From Myxococcota bacterium (GTDB lineage: Bacteria > Myxococcota_A > Polyangia > JAAYKL01): a DNA stretch of 58,064 bases. Location: positions 1 through 58,064 of the forward strand of contig JASJCT010000033.1 of assembly GCA_030065855.1 (NCBI GenBank). Reading direction: 5' to 3'. The notes under the pieces were generated by a model that was not told the origin of the DNA, did not search any database, and worked only from the letters and a program-made list of their open reading frames with translations. Every line of letters starts with the position of its first letter. Positions within the stretch are counted from its first letter, which is position 1. This document shows, piece by piece, positions 9,701-18,892 of the stretch. The translations under genes were made by a program, and so were the position numbers.

Positions 9701-9816
9701 TGAATTATCTCCTTTAATATCAGATATAACATTACACACTAATTTATATCATATCGAAAAATGGTTACAAAGCACTTTGTCAGTTTTACTGTAAGATTTT
9801 AGGTGTCAAGTTTCTC

Positions 9817-9845
9817 TTGAAGTATCAGGACGTTGCGCTTATACA
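9817..9845 (+). promoter_or_regulatory. Candidate sigma-70 promoter of tRNA-Sec
   Basis: TTGAAG (9817-9822) and TATACA (9840-9845) are separated by 17 bases, the optimal spacing for a housekeeping promoter. Transcription would begin near 9852, about 70 bases before the tRNA, and could read through into selA and selB. Confidence 0.5.
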
Positions 9846-9919
9846 TTGTTGACGATGGATCGGCGCGCAATGGGTGGTACATGTCAGCTGTTGCAGCCAG
9901 ATCCTTTGGCGTTGCTTTT

Positions 9920-10011
9920 AGAGAGGATGGAACTGGTGTTCCAGCTGGTCTTCAAAACCAGTAGCAGGCGGATAACACCGTCCGTGGCAGGTTCGATTCC
10001 TGCCCTCTCTG
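9920..10011 (+). tRNA. selC: tRNA-Sec (anticodon UCA)
   Basis: The sequence folds as a selenocysteine tRNA. The acceptor arm is AGAGAGG with CCTCTCT (9920-9926 and 10004-10010), with a possible extra T9919-G10011 wobble pair. The D-stem has six pairs (TGGAAC/GTTCCA) around a four-base loop. The anticodon arm is CTGGT-CTTCAAA-ACCAG, with anticodon TCA at 9952-9954. A long variable arm contains GGCGG/CCGTC, and the T arm is GCAGG-TTCGATT-CCTGC. The six-pair D-stem, small D-loop, long variable arm and UCA anticodon together identify tRNA-Sec. The 3' CCA is not encoded. selA follows 25 bases later. Confidence 0.95.
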
Positions 10012-10035
10012 CGATAAAAAATACGCATACACACC

Positions 10036-11460
10036 ATGACTGAACCAACATCAAAGAGCCGCTTCAAGGACCTGCCAAGCGTCAACGATATTCTGAGACA
10101 CCCTCGGGCAGCACAGCTCATCGAGGATTTTGGTCGGGAGGCAGTTAAATACGCCGCGCGCCAGACAGTGGCTGTTTTTCGTCAGGGCATTCAACATGGC
10201 GCTGCAGTCCCTGCCCTCGATGGCGTCGTAACCAAGGTCGCACGTCTGACAGAAGCCCTGCATCTGGGCACGTTAAAGCCGGTCGTCAATGCAACCGGGG
10301 TGATCCTGCACACGAATCTCAGCCGCGCCCCCCTGGGCCAAGACGTTATCGCAGAAATCTCCGCCATTGCCGCTGGGTATTCCAACCTGGAGTACAACCT
10401 GGAACGTGCCGGGCGGGGCAACCGCCACGCCCATGTGCGAAAGATGCTGCAATTCCTAACCACAGCTGAGGATGTCGTTGTGGTCAACAACAATGCCGGC
10501 GCCCTCGTTCTGATACTCAACTGCCTGGCTCAAGACAAGGACGTGCTCATCTCCAGGGGGGAGCTGATCGAGATCGGCGGTTCCTTTCGCATTCCCGAGA
10601 TCATGGCTGCGAGTGGCGCCCGTATGGTCGAGGTGGGGACCACCAATCGCACCCGGCTTTCAGACTACGAAGCAGGGATCGGACCAGATACAGCCCTGAT
10701 ATTTAAAGCGCACAAATCCAATTTTTCAATGCAGGGGTTTGTCGAAGAGGCATCGATCAAAGCTCTGGCCGATCTAGCCCACCAGCATGACATCCCCATG
10801 CTGTACGACTTGGGATCAGGACTGCTCCGCAAACCAGCCGGCCTCCCCTTGGGTGACGAACCCGATGTAAAGCAATGCCTGGAAGCAGGCGCAGATCTGG
10901 TCTGCTTTAGCGGAGACAAGCTCCTCGGCGGTCCCCAGGCAGGGATCATCGCCGGCAATGGAAAACTCATCAAGCGCCTTGCCAAGGCCCCGCTCATGCG
11001 CGCGCTTCGGGTGTGTAAATTGACCTACGCCGCCCTCACCGCGGTTTGTCGACAATACTTCAAAGACGAAACCCTGCGGACGGCAAATCCCACCTATGCC
11101 ATGCTCGAACGGAGCCCTGACACACTCGATGCACTCGCCGAAGAACTACTGGATGCGCTCGCCACACATCAGGTGAACGCCCGCAAGGTAAAGAGCCAAG
11201 GCCAGTGCGGGGGAGGCACCCTACCTGACCTTAAAATCCCGAGCGCAGCAGTAGAGGTGTTGCCGATCCCAGGCATGGGCACACCAAAAGTCACGTTTGC
11301 TGAGTTTGTCTTTGCCGAATTGCTGACCCTGGACCGCCCCGTGCTCAGCATTCTCCGGGAAGGCAACCTCTTGCTAGATGTGTTGACGCTCTTCAATGAA
11401 GATATCCCCTATGTCGCACAGGCAATCGCCACGATTATCGCCAGAGGAGGCAGCCGTTGA
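10036..11460 (+). CDS. selA: L-seryl-tRNA(Sec) selenium transferase
   Basis: The 474-residue product is SelA, the PLP enzyme that converts seryl-tRNA(Sec) to selenocysteyl-tRNA(Sec) with selenophosphate. The PLP-binding Lys is K295 in CFSGDKLLGGPQAG, and the N-terminal RNA-binding segment (VNDILRHP) and NATGVILHTNLSRAPL are conserved. Its length is typical. It lies directly behind tRNA-Sec without a clear Shine-Dalgarno sequence, and its TGA stop overlaps the TTG start of selB, so tRNA-Sec, selA and selB probably form one transcription unit. Selenophosphate synthase (selD) is not in the window. Confidence 0.97.
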   Translation: MTEPTSKSRFKDLPSVNDILRHPRAAQLIEDFGREAVKYAARQTVAVFRQGIQHGAAVPALDGVVTKVARLTEALHLGTLKPVVNATGVILHTNLSRAPLGQDVIAEISAIAAGYSNLEYNLERAGRGNRHAHVRKMLQFLTTAEDVVVVNNNAGALVLILNCLAQDKDVLISRGELIEIGGSFRIPEIMAASGARMVEVGTTNRTRLSDYEAGIGPDTALIFKAHKSNFSMQGFVEEASIKALADLAHQHDIPMLYDLGSGLLRKPAGLPLGDEPDVKQCLEAGADLVCFSGDKLLGGPQAGIIAGNGKLIKRLAKAPLMRALRVCKLTYAALTAVCRQYFKDETLRTANPTYAMLERSPDTLDALAEELLDALATHQVNARKVKSQGQCGGGTLPDLKIPSAAVEVLPIPGMGTPKVTFAEFVFAELLTLDRPVLSILREGNLLLDVLTLFNEDIPYVAQAIATIIARGGSR

Positions 11461-13409
11461 AACGCTTCATCCTGGGTACTGCCGGGCATGTGGATCATGG
11501 CAAAACAGCCCTGGTCCGTGCACTTACCGGTATAGAGTGCGACACCCACAGGGAGGAAAAGACCCGGGGCATTACCATCAACCTGGGTTTTGCCCACCTG
11601 GATCTCAATGACCAGGTCAGCCTTGGTATCGTGGACGTGCCAGGCCACCGGGACTTTATCCACACCATGGTCAGCGGTGCGTCTGGTATTGACCTGGCCC
11701 TGCTGGTGGTGGCCGCGGACAGCGGTGTGATGCCCCAAACCCAGGAGCATCTGGAGATCATGCAGGCGCTCGGCATTCGCGCTGGATTGGTCGCGGTCAC
11801 CAAAGTCGACCTCGTCGACGATGACATCGCCGAACTGGCATGCGAAGAAATTGAAGCACTCCTAGAGGGCACGTTCCTTGAGGGATGTCCGATCATGCGT
11901 GTATCTGCCGTGACCGGCGAGGGCATGGAGGCGCTCAAGAACGCCCTGGACGACACAGCCAGGGGTCTGGAAGAGCGCCCCCTGGGACATGTTTTTAGGC
12001 TCTACCCAGACCGGATCTTTTCGGTCAGTGGGTTTGGTAGCGTGGTGACCGGATCCGTGCTGGGCGGCGCTATCCAAAGTGGGGATACGGTCTATCTTTT
12101 GCCAACACAAAAAAAGCTCAGGGTACGCCGCATCGAACGCCACGGCACTGAAACAGACCAGGTGCTGGCCGGAGACCGAGCTTCCATGAACCTGGTGGGC
12201 CTGAACCGCGAGGATTTTAGCCGGGGTATGGCCATTGCGGATCGGATGTTGAGCCACACAGACCGGGTAGATGCCAAACTCAGATTATTTGCCCACTCGA
12301 GGGACTTTGGCACCTGGACCCAGGTTGTTTTTCATCTGGCCACCTATGAAAAGCAGGCAAAAGTCCACCTCATCCACCCGGATAAGCTCAAGGGCGGCGA
12401 GGAGGGGTTGGTCCAAATCCACCTTACCGAGCCGTGTGTGCTGCAATTCGGTGATCGGTTTGTGATTCGGAGCACATCGAGCGATATCACCCTGGGCGGC
12501 GGCGAGATTATCGACCCGGCCCCCCTGCACCATCGACGCCGTACGGCCAAGGTCGTGGACCTGATGTCAAAGATATCAGCGGGCAAGCTGCCTGAGATCA
12601 TCGCGGTCGAGATAAAAAAGCACCGCGCGCCCTTAAGTGCGGACGAGATAGCAGCTGCCCTGAACATTTCCCGTTCAGATGTCAGCGACATGGTGGCCGA
12701 GGGATTGCCAGATCACCTTGTCAGTTACACCCAAGACAACCGACTGTTTTTGGATTTGAGAGACGTTAGGGATCAGCTCACCGACAAAATCGTCGCCTTG
12801 CTCACGTCCCATCACAAGCAAAACCCGCTCGATGAAAAGGGTCGCACCACCGAAGAAATGATGGGCATGTTCGGCATCAAACGGGGATCTTCAGCTGAGA
12901 CTGTGTTTCGCTTGATGCTCAGCGAGCTGGAAAAGGCCCAAAGCATCAGATCCCTTGACCACACCTGGGTACTCACTGGCCATCGCGTTACCCTGACACC
13001 GGACCAGAAAAAGAACATCGCCATGGTAGAGGCGTCCCTTGCCAGCGCGGGCATGGCGGTGCTCTCGATGACAGTATTAAAAGAGCAAATAGGGGCCAAA
13101 GGTATTGGCGAGAGCGAACTCAAGCAAATACTGCGTTACCTGGTTGCAACCCACCGGGCCCATACGGTCGAGGGCGAATACCTGCACGCTACCCACGTCG
13201 ACCGCGCCAGGCAGGCGCTCTTAAAAAGCCTCAAGAAAAAACCCGACGGCCTGAGTGTGGGGCAGTTCAGGGATCTCCTCGGCGGCAGCCGCCGGCTGGC
13301 CATGCTCCTGTTTCAGCTATTCGAAACACAGGGCATTATCGGCCGCGTCAACGATATTCGGGTTCTGACGAAAAAAGGGAACAGCCTGGTGGACGAGATA
13401 ACGGACTAG
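11457..13409 (+). CDS. selB: Selenocysteine-specific elongation factor SelB
   Basis: The 650-residue product is SelB, the GTPase that carries Sec-tRNA(Sec) to UGA codons marked by a SECIS hairpin. Motifs: G1 GHVDHGKT (residues 10-17), switch I KTRGITINLGF (35-45), G3 DVPGH (60-64), G4 TKVD (115-118) and G5 SAVTGEG, followed by two EF-Tu-like beta domains and a C-terminal winged-helix region (about 380-650) that reads SECIS RNA. The start is TTG, supported by GAGGAGG six bases upstream and by the TTGA overlap with the selA stop. Its last four bases overlap the convergent small lipoprotein gene. Confidence 0.96.
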   Translation: MKRFILGTAGHVDHGKTALVRALTGIECDTHREEKTRGITINLGFAHLDLNDQVSLGIVDVPGHRDFIHTMVSGASGIDLALLVVAADSGVMPQTQEHLEIMQALGIRAGLVAVTKVDLVDDDIAELACEEIEALLEGTFLEGCPIMRVSAVTGEGMEALKNALDDTARGLEERPLGHVFRLYPDRIFSVSGFGSVVTGSVLGGAIQSGDTVYLLPTQKKLRVRRIERHGTETDQVLAGDRASMNLVGLNREDFSRGMAIADRMLSHTDRVDAKLRLFAHSRDFGTWTQVVFHLATYEKQAKVHLIHPDKLKGGEEGLVQIHLTEPCVLQFGDRFVIRSTSSDITLGGGEIIDPAPLHHRRRTAKVVDLMSKISAGKLPEIIAVEIKKHRAPLSADEIAAALNISRSDVSDMVAEGLPDHLVSYTQDNRLFLDLRDVRDQLTDKIVALLTSHHKQNPLDEKGRTTEEMMGMFGIKRGSSAETVFRLMLSELEKAQSIRSLDHTWVLTGHRVTLTPDQKKNIAMVEASLASAGMAVLSMTVLKEQIGAKGIGESELKQILRYLVATHRAHTVEGEYLHATHVDRARQALLKSLKKKPDGLSVGQFRDLLGGSRRLAMLLFQLFETQGIIGRVNDIRVLTKKGNSLVDEITD

Positions 13410-13702
13410 CCCCCCCCGGTTGTATAGCCGCTGTGGCGCTGCATGTGATCCAGATTCCTCTGATCCTCCATCTGCCGCCTCTTTCTGTCGGCCTTTGACT
13501 CGCAGATTTTTCGAGAAATATTGCTGCCAATGGGCTTTTCATACTTGCAAACAACCTGATCGCCGTCTTTTTCACCCTCGTTTGCGGCCCGGTAGTCATC
13601 TTCGACTTCCTTGGGTGTCTTGCCCTTATAGTCGGACTGAAACCCGGCACAGGCTGAGAACATGAATGCAACTGACATTGCAATAAGAAGGATTAATTTC
13701 AT
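13406..13702 (-). CDS. Small lipoprotein with C-x-YEKPIGSNI motif (copy 1)
   Basis: The 98-residue product has a signal peptide with lipobox (FSAC), a charged middle, and a conserved core CKYEKPIGSNISRKICES, resembling a short two-Cys motif (C...PTGSxIxxxxC) seen in many small exported bacterial proteins of unknown role. A basic, coiled-coil-like tail (SKADRKRRQMEDQRNLDHMQRH) and Gly-rich end follow. A good SD (AAAGGAG) precedes the ATG. It is a paralogue of the next gene upstream. The two are about 65-70% identical by eye over the core, so they arose by tandem duplication. The 3' end overlaps selB by four bases, tail to tail. Confidence 0.8.
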   Translation of the reverse strand: MKLILLIAMSVAFMFSACAGFQSDYKGKTPKEVEDDYRAANEGEKDGDQVVCKYEKPIGSNISRKICESKADRKRRQMEDQRNLDHMQRHSGYTTGGG

Positions 13703-13797
13703 ACCTCACTCCTTTTCAATGTTTCATGAGGTCCCGTCTCATCACAATATCGTATCTCAATATTGAGAATGGGTCGAGCCGCTGTTTCGTTTACTTG

Positions 13798-14127
13798 CTA
13801 GCGGCTGGCTTTTTCTTGCACGGTTATCTCATCCACGCGGTTGTTGAGGAGACCGCTGTGGCGCTGCATACTATCCAATTCTTGCTGATCCTTGAGCTGC
13901 CGTTTTTTTCTGTCGGCCTTTGACTTGCAAACCTTTCGCGAAATATTGCTGCCAATGGGCTTTTCGTACTTGCAGGTGACCTGACCGGCGCCCATCTCCC
14001 CCTCGTTAAAGGCCTGGTACTCCTCTTCGACCTCCTTGGGTGTTTTACCAGCATAGTCAAACTGGAATTCGGCACAGGCCGAGAAGAGAAACATAGACAA
14101 GATTACAAAAATAACGAAAATTTTCAT
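13798..14127 (-). CDS. Small lipoprotein with C-x-YEKPIGSNI motif (copy 2)
   Basis: This 109-residue paralogue of the neighbouring 13406-13702 gene shares the lipobox (FSAC), the DYAGKTPKEVEEEYQAFNEGE block, CKYEKPIGSNISRKVCKS and the basic coiled-coil-like tail. It differs by a longer C-terminus (LLNNRVDEITVQEKASR). ATG 14127 is chosen over the upstream ATG at 14154 because AAAGGAGTGGGGGT stands right before it and the signal then starts properly. It is probably an envelope lipoprotein. Function is unknown; the two cysteines could form a disulfide. Confidence 0.78.
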   Translation of the reverse strand: MKIFVIFVILSMFLFSACAEFQFDYAGKTPKEVEEEYQAFNEGEMGAGQVTCKYEKPIGSNISRKVCKSKADRKKRQLKDQQELDSMQRHSGLLNNRVDEITVQEKASR

Positions 14128-14369
14128 ACCCCCACTCCTTTCTAGATACTTCATCAGTTAATGTTTACAGTAACATTTTATCCCTATACTAACCTTAGTC
14201 GAGCCACTGGTTAATTTCAAGAAAAAAGTCATTGCAGTGACCTGTTTGATACTTTTGCAACACCTTCACCAGCGGGAATGACCAGGGTTTCAAATACTTG
14301 CGGATAAGTTGTTTTGAGCACGAATGGGATACTGTGGAAAAATCGAAAACCGTCTGTCGGTATGGGGTC

Positions 14370-15215
14370 TCAGATGATGATGATCGGTTCAAAGCAATCG
14401 ATGGAGGTTTCGAGTTTGAATATGCTGAACCCGTAGCAGCGCTCGGCGTGGAACATATCGATGTTGTAGGTTTCTCCGGGCGTGAGGCCGAGGTCGTCCA
14501 GGTAAACGGTCCCTGATTCCTCTTGGTGGAGCCCACCGATATCCACCACGAGCTTGCCGTCGATGAAAATCCAGACGTCGTCGTCTCCGGAAAAACTGAA
14601 TTCCTGGCCCTCCTCATAGACGAATTCAGAGTGGATTTCAGTTGTGAATGCCCCTTCTCCAGGAACGATAACGTGGTCGTCGTTCTCATAAACGAAAAAG
14701 CCGGATCCCGGCGGATCTTCAGTCAGTGGAATCGCTCCAGCCGACTCAATGTTAACGCCGGGAACACTGTGAAACCACTGATAAAAGGTTTCGGCCGAGG
14801 TAATCATCGGGTCAGACCCGCCAGTCACATCCGGGATGTCTGGGTTGTACTGGGGTTTGCGATCCTCATCTAGGGTATCTAGGATCAGCCCGTAGGTGAT
14901 CCCGGTCCCCTCCATGCTGCAGCCAAAGTCAGGATGGTCTGGTTCGAAATCGTGGTAGATGACCTGGATTTCGCTGGGGCACTCTTCTTCTGTCCCACTG
15001 TCAGTGTCAGCATCGCTATCTGAATCTGAGTCTGAATCACTATCTGAATCACTATCAGCATCGCTGTCTGAATCTGAGTCAGAATCTGAATCAGCGTCGC
15101 CACCACCATCGACAGTGGAAAATTCATTTGGCCCCGCTCCTGACTCGCACCCCGTGCCAAGACCGAACATCACTGCCAACACAAAGACCGTGGAAAATAT
15201 TTTTTCCGTTCTCAT
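14370..15215 (-). CDS. Fibro-slime domain lipoprotein with Asp-Ser spacer
   Basis: The 281-residue product starts at ATG 15215 (CAAAGGAGGGAGCC upstream) and has a signal and lipobox (LGTGC), a spacer of about 35 residues of Asp-Ser/Asp-Ala dipeptides, then a fibro-slime-type domain. The hallmarks are FSGDDDVWIFIDGKLVVDIGG, YLDDLGLTPGETYNIDMF and AERCYGFSIFKLETS. This domain is found in extracellular fibre and slime proteins (slime-mould spore coats, Fibrobacter) and is thought to bind polysaccharide or other proteins. The protein should sit on the outer cell surface, held away from the membrane by the spacer. Confidence 0.9.
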   Translation of the reverse strand: MRTEKIFSTVFVLAVMFGLGTGCESGAGPNEFSTVDGGGDADSDSDSDSDSDADSDSDSDSDSDSDSDADTDSGTEEECPSEIQVIYHDFEPDHPDFGCSMEGTGITYGLILDTLDEDRKPQYNPDIPDVTGGSDPMITSAETFYQWFHSVPGVNIESAGAIPLTEDPPGSGFFVYENDDHVIVPGEGAFTTEIHSEFVYEEGQEFSFSGDDDVWIFIDGKLVVDIGGLHQEESGTVYLDDLGLTPGETYNIDMFHAERCYGFSIFKLETSIDCFEPIIII

Positions 15216-15422
15216 GGAGGCTCCCTCCTTTGACCTATGACGAATGTTTTCTAAGTACAAGAATCCATTCCATACGCGTCTACGCTATCATCTTACTATA
15301 GATCTTGTTCTCATCCAAAGCTTATTGCGTCTAGACCAAAGCAGATTAAAACCACTTATCTTTTTCTGTTAAATCCGTATCATGGGCAAGGCCTGTTAAT
15401 AACAGAGAGAGGAGCTCGAACA

Positions 15423-17576
15423 ATGGGTTTAAGAAGCATTGGCACTGCAGTGACAGCCGCATTATTGGGTGGGCTATTATCGTGCGGCAGCGCGGCAACC
15501 AAGGTAGAGGTAAAGGCCACGGAGATCGTTGAAACCAAGGACGAGAATATGGCGCAATCAGAGGAAAAGAAACCAACCCTTGCTCAAGCAGATATCACCG
15601 CTGCCATCAATGAACTGGTCGCACTTCACGGCGATAGCCATCTGGCGCGGATTGAGACCGGCGTACGCCAAGTGGCAGCCAAATGGCAAGAGGACGACGG
15701 CACCGCAGAAGCATTTCGTACGTTTTGTAAATCCAGCTTTATTGCAGATGAAGCCAAGCTCGATACTCTTTTTAGGCGATTTCAAAATAATATAGAGCAG
15801 ATACGCGGCCATCTGGATGAAATAAAACTATTGTTGAAGAAGCCAACAGATCTGGATACAGGCCCTGTCGAGCCGATCGATTATCTCTTTGCCAAGTACG
15901 ATTTAACGTCCCATGTGGCAGAGGACCTGTTCAAAACAAAGATCGCCTTCTCAATGCTGCTCAACTTTCAGGCATACACATTGGAAGAAAAGCTCGCTGC
16001 CCGAGATGCATGGACACGCGATCAATGGGCCCGCGCACGTGCGGTCGATATGTTTTCATCCCGGGTACCGCCTGAGATAAGCCAAAATATAACCTTTAAT
16101 TTGGTTTCAGCCAGCGAGTATATCGCCCAGTACAATATCCATATGCATCACTTGCTCACCCCAGATGGAAAGCGGCTTTTTCCTAAGAATCTCAGCTTGA
16201 TAAGCCACTGGGGATTGCGGGACGAGTTAAAATCCCATTACAGCAGCCCAGATGGCCTGGCCAAGCAGAAGATGATCCACGCGGTGATGAAGCGCATCAT
16301 CACACAGGAAATTCCCGCGTCAGTCATTGATAACCCCCACGTGGACTGGGTCGTTGAAACCAATCAAGTAACCCCGTCGACCATCGAAGATTTTGACACT
16401 GCAGTGTATGCTTCGAAAAAGGATGTTCCAATAAGCACTGCCCCTGAGACAGACGCGCGTTACAGGTATATTATCAATACTTTCAATGCGTTACGTCAGG
16501 CTGATCCCTACTACCCCGCCCTGCCGACCTATATCGATAGAAAATTCAAGCGCCATCGGGAAATCCCAGAAGAAGACGTGGAGACACTGTTCAAAGCAAT
16601 CCTCAGCTCACCTGTAATAAAGGACGTGGGTGCGTTTATCTCAAAGCGCTTGGGGAGGCGCCTGGAGCCGTTTGATATTTGGTACGACGGGTTCACATCA
16701 CGAGGCAGCTATACCCAGGAAAAGCTAGATGCGATCGTAGGTAAAAAATACCCCACTGTCGCGGCGTTCCAAAAAGACCTGGTCAAGATCCTCAAAAAGC
16801 TCGGATTCGATCCTGAAACAGCAGCGTTCTTGAGCACCAAGGTGGTGGTAGAAGCGTCCAGGGGCGCGGGCCACGCCTGGGGAGCCAAGCGCCGGGAGGC
16901 CAACGCCCACTTGCGTACGCGGATCCCCAAAACTGGCATGCGATATAAAGGATACAACATCGCGATTCACGAGCTGGGCCACAACGTGGAGCAGGTCCTT
17001 TCCCTGAACAAGATGGACCACTATCTACTGGCAGGCGTACCCAATACCGCGTTTACAGAGGGGTTTGCATTCTCCTTTCAAGCAAAGGATCTCGATCTGT
17101 TAGGCCTAAAAGACAAGGATCCCCAAAAGAAGTATTTAAAGACCCTATCGACGATCTGGAGCACATTTGAAATGTGTGGTGTGGGACTCATTGATATGGA
17201 GATCTGGCGCTGGTTATATGATCATCCAGACGCAGATCCCGAGGCACTCAAACAGGCGGTCATTGCCATTGCCAATGATGTGTGGAACGCCTATTTTGCC
17301 CCTGTGTTTGGCGTTAGAGATCAGAGTCTGCTAACCATATACTCTCATATTGTGGGGTATGGCATGTACACGCCGGACTATGCGCTGGGGTACTTGATTC
17401 AGTTTCAAATGCAGGACTATTTTGACAAAAACGGTCTGGCAAAAGAGATGGAGCGGATGTGCCGCTTGGGTAACTTGACCCCTGACGCTTGGATGCACGC
17501 AGCCGTGGGTGGAGGCATTTCAGCAGCGCCGATGATTAGCGCCACTGAAAAGGCCTTAAAGGCACTGGCGAATTAA
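15423..17576 (+). CDS. Gluzincin zinc metallopeptidase (M3-like), lipoprotein
   Basis: The 717-residue product has a signal and lipobox (LLSCG) and a mainly helical body. The zinc motif is HELGH (H516, E517, H520), and the third ligand is probably E546 in FTEGFAFSFQ, 26 residues downstream as in M3 oligopeptidases. A dedicated family name cannot be assigned from motifs alone; M3-like is the best fit because of the fold-wide helical pattern and the E spacing. The SD AGAGAGGAGC lies upstream. It is likely an envelope-anchored peptidase that degrades imported oligopeptides. Confidence 0.75.
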   Translation: MGLRSIGTAVTAALLGGLLSCGSAATKVEVKATEIVETKDENMAQSEEKKPTLAQADITAAINELVALHGDSHLARIETGVRQVAAKWQEDDGTAEAFRTFCKSSFIADEAKLDTLFRRFQNNIEQIRGHLDEIKLLLKKPTDLDTGPVEPIDYLFAKYDLTSHVAEDLFKTKIAFSMLLNFQAYTLEEKLAARDAWTRDQWARARAVDMFSSRVPPEISQNITFNLVSASEYIAQYNIHMHHLLTPDGKRLFPKNLSLISHWGLRDELKSHYSSPDGLAKQKMIHAVMKRIITQEIPASVIDNPHVDWVVETNQVTPSTIEDFDTAVYASKKDVPISTAPETDARYRYIINTFNALRQADPYYPALPTYIDRKFKRHREIPEEDVETLFKAILSSPVIKDVGAFISKRLGRRLEPFDIWYDGFTSRGSYTQEKLDAIVGKKYPTVAAFQKDLVKILKKLGFDPETAAFLSTKVVVEASRGAGHAWGAKRREANAHLRTRIPKTGMRYKGYNIAIHELGHNVEQVLSLNKMDHYLLAGVPNTAFTEGFAFSFQAKDLDLLGLKDKDPQKKYLKTLSTIWSTFEMCGVGLIDMEIWRWLYDHPDADPEALKQAVIAIANDVWNAYFAPVFGVRDQSLLTIYSHIVGYGMYTPDYALGYLIQFQMQDYFDKNGLAKEMERMCRLGNLTPDAWMHAAVGGGISAAPMISATEKALKALAN

Positions 17577-17584
17577 ATTTATTA

Positions 17585-17610
17585 GTCATCCCCGCGCAGG
17601 CGGGAATGAC
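17585..17610. repeat. REP-like palindrome, possible terminator
   Basis: GTCATCCCCGC and GCGGGAATGAC form an 11-pair stem with one mismatch and a four-base loop, just after the metallopeptidase stop. This is a variant of the GTCATTCCCGC-type palindrome scattered through many proteobacterial genomes. No T-run follows, so any terminator function would not be of the classical intrinsic kind. Confidence 0.6.
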
Positions 17611-17630
17611 GGGGAGCCTAACTTTGATTA

Positions 17631-18200
17631 ATGCCAGCTGTCCGCCCAGGTAAACAAAAGCTGGACTTCATGCTGCCGTTCATCGTTTTTGCGATCCTGG
17701 TAGGGTTGGCCGTGGGTGTTTTTTTTCTTAGAGAGATGGTGGGGTCTGAACAGGTCGGCCCCATGTCTTGCATTCAAAAGACCGGCCAGCGCTTTGATGC
17801 AATCGCATTTCTCACCGAGGTACGCCAGGCCAAACACAGACACCAGATAGCTGCAAACCGCCCGGTCGTGCTTCAATTCACCGCTGATTACTGTCTTCCC
17901 TGCCACATGATGACCCCCTGGCTCGAAGCACTCTGCGCCTGCTACAACAAATTCGTTGATATTGTCGAAATTGACCTGGACGATCCCCGGAATGAACCAC
18001 TGGCATTGGCGTTCAACATCGACACCCTGCCGACGCAGATTTACTTTAGCAAGGGCCGCGTCGAGATGTATCGCCACCTCGGGCTGGCACCGCAACAGTC
18101 CATTGCGCAAGTACTTAGAAAGTATCACCTCCTTCCCCCCCAAACAGGCTCTTGCAGCATGGAAGTGCTGCGTGAAACAGGGGTCACCCCCCATGAATAG
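17631..18200 (+). CDS. Membrane-anchored thioredoxin-like protein
   Basis: The 189-residue product has one N-terminal transmembrane helix (FMLPFIVFAILVGLAVGVFF) and a thioredoxin fold with active site CLPC (C88 and C91 in FTADYCLPCHMM), similar to the C-terminal domain of DsbD-type proteins. The cis-proline loop DTLPTQIYFSKG is also present. Two further cysteines (LCACY) follow closely. The domain most likely faces the periplasm as a disulfide reductase. Its last eight bases overlap the start of the pentapeptide-repeat gene, so the two are probably co-translated. Confidence 0.8.
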   Translation: MPAVRPGKQKLDFMLPFIVFAILVGLAVGVFFLREMVGSEQVGPMSCIQKTGQRFDAIAFLTEVRQAKHRHQIAANRPVVLQFTADYCLPCHMMTPWLEALCACYNKFVDIVEIDLDDPRNEPLALAFNIDTLPTQIYFSKGRVEMYRHLGLAPQQSIAQVLRKYHLLPPQTGSCSMEVLRETGVTPHE

Positions 18201-18846
18201 CCATCTGGCACTGATGATCCTCGCTGCTGTGTTGGGCTTTTTGTTGGGCTGGGTGTTGTTTTTCAGGCGCCTTCAACACCAGGCAGGAATGTTGCAGAAA
18301 CGAAGCCAGGCCCTGCGCAGAAGAGAAAGAGAACTGAAAACGACAATGCCAGGGGCTCAAGTTGTCCTGGATGGCGCTGATCTGAGGAACGCGGATCTAA
18401 ATGGTGCGCAGATGTCAGGTGTGCACCTCAAGGCAGCAAACCTGAGTGGCGCTAAGCTGGGCGGCATCGATCTCACCAACGCTGATCTCACCGGTGCCCA
18501 CCTCGATGGTGCCACATTGGGATCAGCTGACTTGCAGGGTGCGGATTTCTCTCAAACCACGTGTGCTGATGCCAGTTTCAAAAACGCGAGCTTGAAATTC
18601 GCCACCCTCGTCAGGAGCGAGCTTTCCGGCGCTGACCTCACTGGTGCTGACTTAACAGAGGCCGATTTAGAAAGAGTAAATTTCTACGGGGCATGTTTAA
18701 AAGGTGCTGTGCTGCAGGGCGCAAACCTAAAGGACACGACCCTTACCGGCGCGGATCTGAGGGGCACAGACCTCACTGGCGTACGCAACCTAGAAGCAAG
18801 TTCAATCCAGCAAGCCGAGGTCGACGAAACCACCAAACTAAAGTAA
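18193..18846 (+). CDS. Pentapeptide-repeat protein with N-terminal membrane anchor
   Basis: The 217-residue product begins at ATG 18193, inside the end of the thioredoxin-like gene. It has one transmembrane helix (LALMILAAVLGFLLGWVLFF), a short basic/coiled stretch, and about 30 A(D/N)LxG-type pentapeptide repeats (ADLRN ADLNG AQMSG and so on) from residue 55 to 205. Such repeats form a right-handed quadrilateral beta-helix used for protein contacts. The fold is sure; the role is not. A longer frame from 17956 is open but antisense-like in composition and not preferred. Confidence 0.82.
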   Translation: MNSHLALMILAAVLGFLLGWVLFFRRLQHQAGMLQKRSQALRRRERELKTTMPGAQVVLDGADLRNADLNGAQMSGVHLKAANLSGAKLGGIDLTNADLTGAHLDGATLGSADLQGADFSQTTCADASFKNASLKFATLVRSELSGADLTGADLTEADLERVNFYGACLKGAVLQGANLKDTTLTGADLRGTDLTGVRNLEASSIQQAEVDETTKLK

Positions 18847-18892
18847 CGGGTTATCTGCAAATGTCGAGGATGTCGTAAAAGCCCTGTCAAAA

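Noticed and set aside
13726..13923. Plus-strand ORF over the small lipoprotein pair
   Set aside because: It is antisense to the 13798-14127 gene, which has a signal peptide, lipobox and good ribosome site.
17956..18192. N-terminal extension of the pentapeptide-repeat protein
   Set aside because: It overlaps the thioredoxin-like gene in another frame and adds Trp/Arg/Ser-rich sequence before the membrane helix; ATG 18193 gives a normal start.
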